From: Maricaulis salignorans
GTDB taxonomy: Bacteria; Pseudomonadota; Alphaproteobacteria; Caulobacterales; Aquidulcibacteraceae
Assembly: GCA_945891505.1 (NCBI GenBank)
Contig: CAMDDL010000008.1
Coordinates: forward strand, 1-64,000
Reading direction: 5' to 3'
Length of the DNA stretch: 64,000 nt
How positions within the stretch are numbered: the first letter of the stretch is position 1; each line of letters starts with the position of its first letter. The notes under the pieces were generated by a model, which ran no database searches, was not told where the DNA came from, and worked only from the letters and a program-made list of their open reading frames with translations. The translations under genes and the position numbers were made by a program. Below are positions 61,181-64,000 of this stretch, piece by piece.

Positions 61181-62478
61181 GGCTTGGTGTGGGGTTCCTC
61201 GTCATCGGACGACTTTCGCCCCATCGCCAAAATCTGCCCGAGGACCGAGTTTGTTTGCACCGGCCCAAAGCCCACTTTGTCCTCGCGCGGGACTGCTGGG
61301 CGCCGCGCCGTGCGCCACAAGACCCACGGCACCATGATGGCAGATACCACGCCGGCTTGCCAGAAGATGGAGAGCGCGCTGCCCGTCACCTCAACCAACA
61401 GGCCGCCGATCGCCGGGCCAATGATGGTTCCCGCTGCCCAAACAAACAGGAGGCCAGAGCTTGCAGCAGCTAGTTCAGCTCGGGGGGTGCGGTCCCCCAA
61501 ATGGGCGACCGCAATACCGTAATAGGACAACGCCCCTGCCCCCCAAATGCCAAACAGGATTGTATTGAAGGTGAGCGAAAGCTCCGCCCCTATTGTGGCC
61601 AGAATAAAGGCCGCAATGGCTGGAACGCCAATCAGTATGGCCAAGACGATGCGTCGATCTATCCGGTCAGACAATCTGCCCGCGTGCCACTGAACGAGTA
61701 ACGAGCCGATCCAAGCGGCGGCTTGGAACGTCGCTGCCGCCTGCGGCCCGCCCCGCTCGCTGGCATAGAGAGGCGCTAGCGACAAAACAGCGCCATTGAC
61801 CAGCCCAGAGCCAACGGCCGCCACGAAGGCTGCCGGCGCAAGCTTAAACAGTCGCGAGGGCAACATGCGTAAGACAGTCGCAGGCGGTGGTGGACTGGTA
61901 TCTGCGATGGAGATCGGCACCAGAGACAGCGCCAGAAAGGCGGCGGCGGCCATAATCGGCCCTGGTGCATTCGGCTCTGGATGGGTAAAGCCAATAATGA
62001 AGGGCCCCGAGACGAGCCCCAGCTTGGTGCACAGCATGTAAAAGCCAGTTACATCGCCGCGCCGCGCATTGGGGATGGCAGACGCCATCCAGCCCTCGGC
62101 GGCGGCAAACATCACCGCAATCGCTGCCCCCGCCAGTAAGCGGCTGATCGACCAAGCCCAAGCGGAATCACTTGCGTAAAGCAGCAGTGTGTTCACACAG
62201 GCGATGGATGCGGCAGCCGCATAGCTGCGAATGGCCCCAATGGCGCGCAGCATAATCGGCGCGAACCAAGCCCCGGCCAGAAAGCCAAGACCATAGGCGG
62301 AGGCTACCAAGCCAATTTGAGTGCCCGTGAACTGAAGTGCCTGCATCTGAAGCGGCAGCCAAACACTCAACAGGCCGCCCGCAATCTGCAGCAGTGTCTG
62401 CCCCCCAATCAGAGAGGCGACATCTCGCATCGGATTTCCCCTTGGGGTTCCTGACGGCAGGGAGACTGGATCGCTCAT
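61177..62478 (-). CDS. MFS transporter (YcaD-like)
   Basis: A 433-residue major-facilitator protein with about 12 hydrophobic segments and the family loop LVQWHAGRLSDRIDRRI between helices. The substrate is not known; the YcaD group are drug or sugar exporters by similarity. Its end overlaps the helicase start by ATGA, so the two are probably one transcript. The start at 62478 is a choice; upstream and later in-frame ATGs (62547, 62430) exist and none has a good ribosome site. Confidence 0.85.
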   Translation of the reverse strand: MSDPVSLPSGTPRGNPMRDVASLIGGQTLLQIAGGLLSVWLPLQMQALQFTGTQIGLVASAYGLGFLAGAWFAPIMLRAIGAIRSYAAAASIACVNTLLLYASDSAWAWSISRLLAGAAIAVMFAAAEGWMASAIPNARRGDVTGFYMLCTKLGLVSGPFIIGFTHPEPNAPGPIMAAAAFLALSLVPISIADTSPPPPATVLRMLPSRLFKLAPAAFVAAVGSGLVNGAVLSLAPLYASERGGPQAAATFQAAAWIGSLLVQWHAGRLSDRIDRRIVLAILIGVPAIAAFILATIGAELSLTFNTILFGIWGAGALSYYGIAVAHLGDRTPRAELAAASSGLLFVWAAGTIIGPAIGGLLVEVTGSALSIFWQAGVVSAIMVPWVLWRTARRPAVPREDKVGFGPVQTNSVLGQILAMGRKSSDDEEPHTKP

Positions 62479-62593
62479 GGATGAACGATAGGCCGTGATG
62501 GCGCACAGGGCCAGAATGTTTCCGCATCGCGAACAAGCTTTGTTCACACCCTAGCAAGGTAGGCGCTGGCAAACTTGGGCTTGGAGTTAACTG

Positions 62594-63127
62594 ATGCGAC
62601 CATCTCAATCTACGCGTAAACCTGCGAGCGCTCTTGCAGTGCTCATGACTGCCTTGCTGGTGACTGCCTTGCTCGGTGTGTCGGCAGAGGCAAAGCCGAA
62701 AAAGCCTGCGGGCCTTCGAGGCGGCATTTCAGCAGCTCCGACACCAGCCAACCCGGCGCAAGCATGGCTGGGCCAATCGGTTTGGCGTGCGACAACTTGT
62801 GACAAGAAAGAAAATTTCCAAACCTTTAGTTTCACCCCGGCACCGCAAGTCGAAGTGGGATCTGGCAAAAAGGGCGATGGCGAGAAGCTGGAACTATTAC
62901 ATGTTGGCACCAGCCCCGATGGCCTGATTGAAATTGAGACACGGGTTTGTGCGCCGGTCGGCTGTAACCAGACCGTCGAGCGCTATAAAAAGACTGGCCC
63001 AAACCAAATGCAGGAATGGCACTTTGAAGGCCGCCTGCCTGAACTTCAGCCCTATGTGTTGGTTCGTGACGGCCAAGCCGTCGATGGCTCTGGCCCCGGT
63101 CGTATATTTAACCGATGCCCGAACTAA
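62594..63127 (+). CDS. small secreted protein of unknown function
   Basis: A 177-residue protein with a Sec signal peptide ([20 protein letters not shown]). The mature part has a Pro/Gly-rich lead and four cysteines that may pair ([22 protein letters not shown]). I do not recognise a family. Its TAA interlocks with the proA stop. It stands between the divergent MFS gene and convergent proA. Confidence 0.65.
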   Translation: MRPSQSTRKPASALAVLMTALLVTALLGVSAEAKPKKPAGLRGGISAAPTPANPAQAWLGQSVWRATTCDKKENFQTFSFTPAPQVEVGSGKKGDGEKLELLHVGTSPDGLIEIETRVCAPVGCNQTVERYKKTGPNQMQEWHFEGRLPELQPYVLVRDGQAVDGSGPGRIFNRCPN

Positions 63128-64000
63128 GGGCGGGTCTGACCTGAGCCGCGCACGACATATTTGTAAGTCGTAAGCCCTTCGGCTCCTACAGGCCCACGTG
63201 CATGTAAACGCCCCGTGCCGATCCCGATCTCGCCACCAAAGCCAAACTCGCCGCCATCTGCAAATTGGGTGGAGGCATTGACCAGAACGATGGCGCTATC
63301 GACCTCATGCAAGAAACGCTCAGCTGCAGCGTGATCCTCCGTCACGATCGCATCCGTATGGCCGGAGCCATAGCGTGCGATGTGGGCTACAGCCGCTTCA
63401 ATCCCAGGCACTACGGCTATCGACAAGATAGGCGCGAGATATTCGGTACGCCAGTCCTCTTCTGTTGCCTCTGCCATCGGCACAATGGCTTGGGCAGCCG
63501 CATCGCCGCGAAGCTCACAGCCTTTTTCCATCAGCGCCGCCGCAATCTTGGGCAATAGGGCGGAGGCAATTGCTTGGTCGATCAAAAGCGTCTCCGTCGA
63601 GCCACACACGCCCGTGCGACGCATTTTGGCATTGAGGGTCAAGGCAACAGCCTTGTCAGCATCGGCACCCGCGTGGACATAGGTGTGGCAGATACCTTCC
63701 AAATGGCTCAACACCGGGACGCGGGCTTCTGCTTGCACACGCGCCACGAGGCTTTTACCACCGCGCGGGATGATCATGTCAATGGAGCCGTCAAGCCCGG
63801 CCAGCATCGCCCCAACGGCGGCCCGGTCGGTTGTACCGACCAATTGGATCGCATCTTCGGGTAAACCTGCTTCTGCTAACCCTGCACGCAGGGCTTTGGT
63901 GATTTCGGTTGAGCTGCCAATCGCGTCGGAGCCGCCGCGTAGGATGACGCAATTGCCGGAGCGCAGACATAAAGCGCCTGCATCGGCGGTGACATTTGGG
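63124..64000 (-). CDS. proA: gamma-glutamyl phosphate reductase ProA (N-terminus outside window)
   Basis: About 292 C-terminal residues of ProA, running off the right edge. [22 protein letters not shown] is the nucleotide-binding region, and [11 protein letters not shown] has the catalytic cysteine. ProA reduces gamma-glutamyl phosphate to glutamate-5-semialdehyde in proline synthesis. No frame break is seen. The usual partners are not visible because the rest lies outside. Confidence 0.93.
   Translation of the reverse strand, partial: PNVTADAGALCLRSGNCVILRGGSDAIGSSTEITKALRAGLAEAGLPEDAIQLVGTTDRAAVGAMLAGLDGSIDMIIPRGGKSLVARVQAEARVPVLSHLEGICHTYVHAGADADKAVALTLNAKMRRTGVCGSTETLLIDQAIASALLPKIAAALMEKGCELRGDAAAQAIVPMAEATEEDWRTEYLAPILSIAVVPGIEAAVAHIARYGSGHTDAIVTEDHAAAERFLHEVDSAIVLVNASTQFADGGEFGFGGEIGIGTGRLHARGPVGAEGLTTYKYVVRGSGQTRP

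Noticed and set aside
1-64000. CRISPR arrays, complete insertion sequences, prophage
   Set aside because: No regular repeat array, transposase or phage structural gene was seen.

Overview
The window reads as a piece of an alphaproteobacterial chromosome. The main pointers are a TrcR-type (DUF1013) cell-cycle regulator, a Bacterial-type aa3 oxidase subunit IV, an alphaproteobacterial CheY/CheZ pair, ZapA, EF-P with its ligase EpmA, and a ligase-associated Lhr-type helicase. Caulobacterales/Hyphomonadales is my best guess, but that placement is inferred from gene content only. Coding density is high. Same-strand genes often overlap by 4 bases (ATGA), and four convergent pairs share their stop codons.

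Layout. 1-150 is the tail of an unidentified gene, followed by a terminator. 0.3-3.3 kb holds a VOC-fold protein and a flotillin/OB-fold membrane pair. 3.4-7.3 kb holds a methyltransferase with a small coiled-coil partner, an SDR, a VOC protein and a PuuE-like deacetylase-fold hydrolase, perhaps one small catabolic locus. 7.4-15.8 kb holds an M16 protease, epmA and efp (divergent), a lipoprotein gamma-glutamyltranspeptidase, an SDR and rlmN. 15.9-18.7 kb is a phosphonate-type ABC importer in which the ATPase (PhnC) and the substrate-binding protein (PhnD) are one polypeptide joined by a single membrane helix, preceded by a Pho-box-like direct repeat. 18.7-24.3 kb has cheY-cheZ, maoC-like, ribF, a four-gene operon (cnoX, Lon-N, Trm112, DUF971), a prolyl-tRNA editing protein and tRNA-Gly(GCC).

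24.9-33.9 kb, just beyond the tRNA, is a nine-gene one-direction metal-resistance operon. It is headed by a CnrY/CnrX/CnrH-like anti-sigma, metal sensor and ECF sigma module. It continues with a TolC-type outer-membrane factor, a Tat-type multicopper oxidase, a CopC with two tandem domains, CopD, a small periplasmic NTF2-like protein and a copper P1B ATPase with YHS and HMBD metal domains. The sensor keeps all five residues that bind Ni/Co in CnrX, although the effectors look like copper genes. Gene-poor flanks and a nearby tRNA suggest an acquired block.

34.2-43.2 kb has a GH78 rhamnosidase, an orphan HigA antitoxin, a DUF5690 membrane protein, a Tat esterase, a membrane-anchored M28 peptidase and trcR. 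43.3-49.7 kb has a lipoprotein autotransporter subtilase with 19 consecutive prolines (a likely EF-P client), RecQ, and a VWA/MoxR pair. 49.9-53.4 kb is an overlapping ATP-grasp/alpha-E/transglutaminase operon. After an AT-rich 500-bp gap come a TetR regulator, a WaaE-like glycosyltransferase, an ABC1 kinase, an alpha/beta hydrolase, the aa3 oxidase subunit, zapA, the Lhr-type helicase with an upstream MFS gene, a small secreted protein, and proA running off the right edge.

No CRISPR array, complete transposon, prophage or rRNA was seen.
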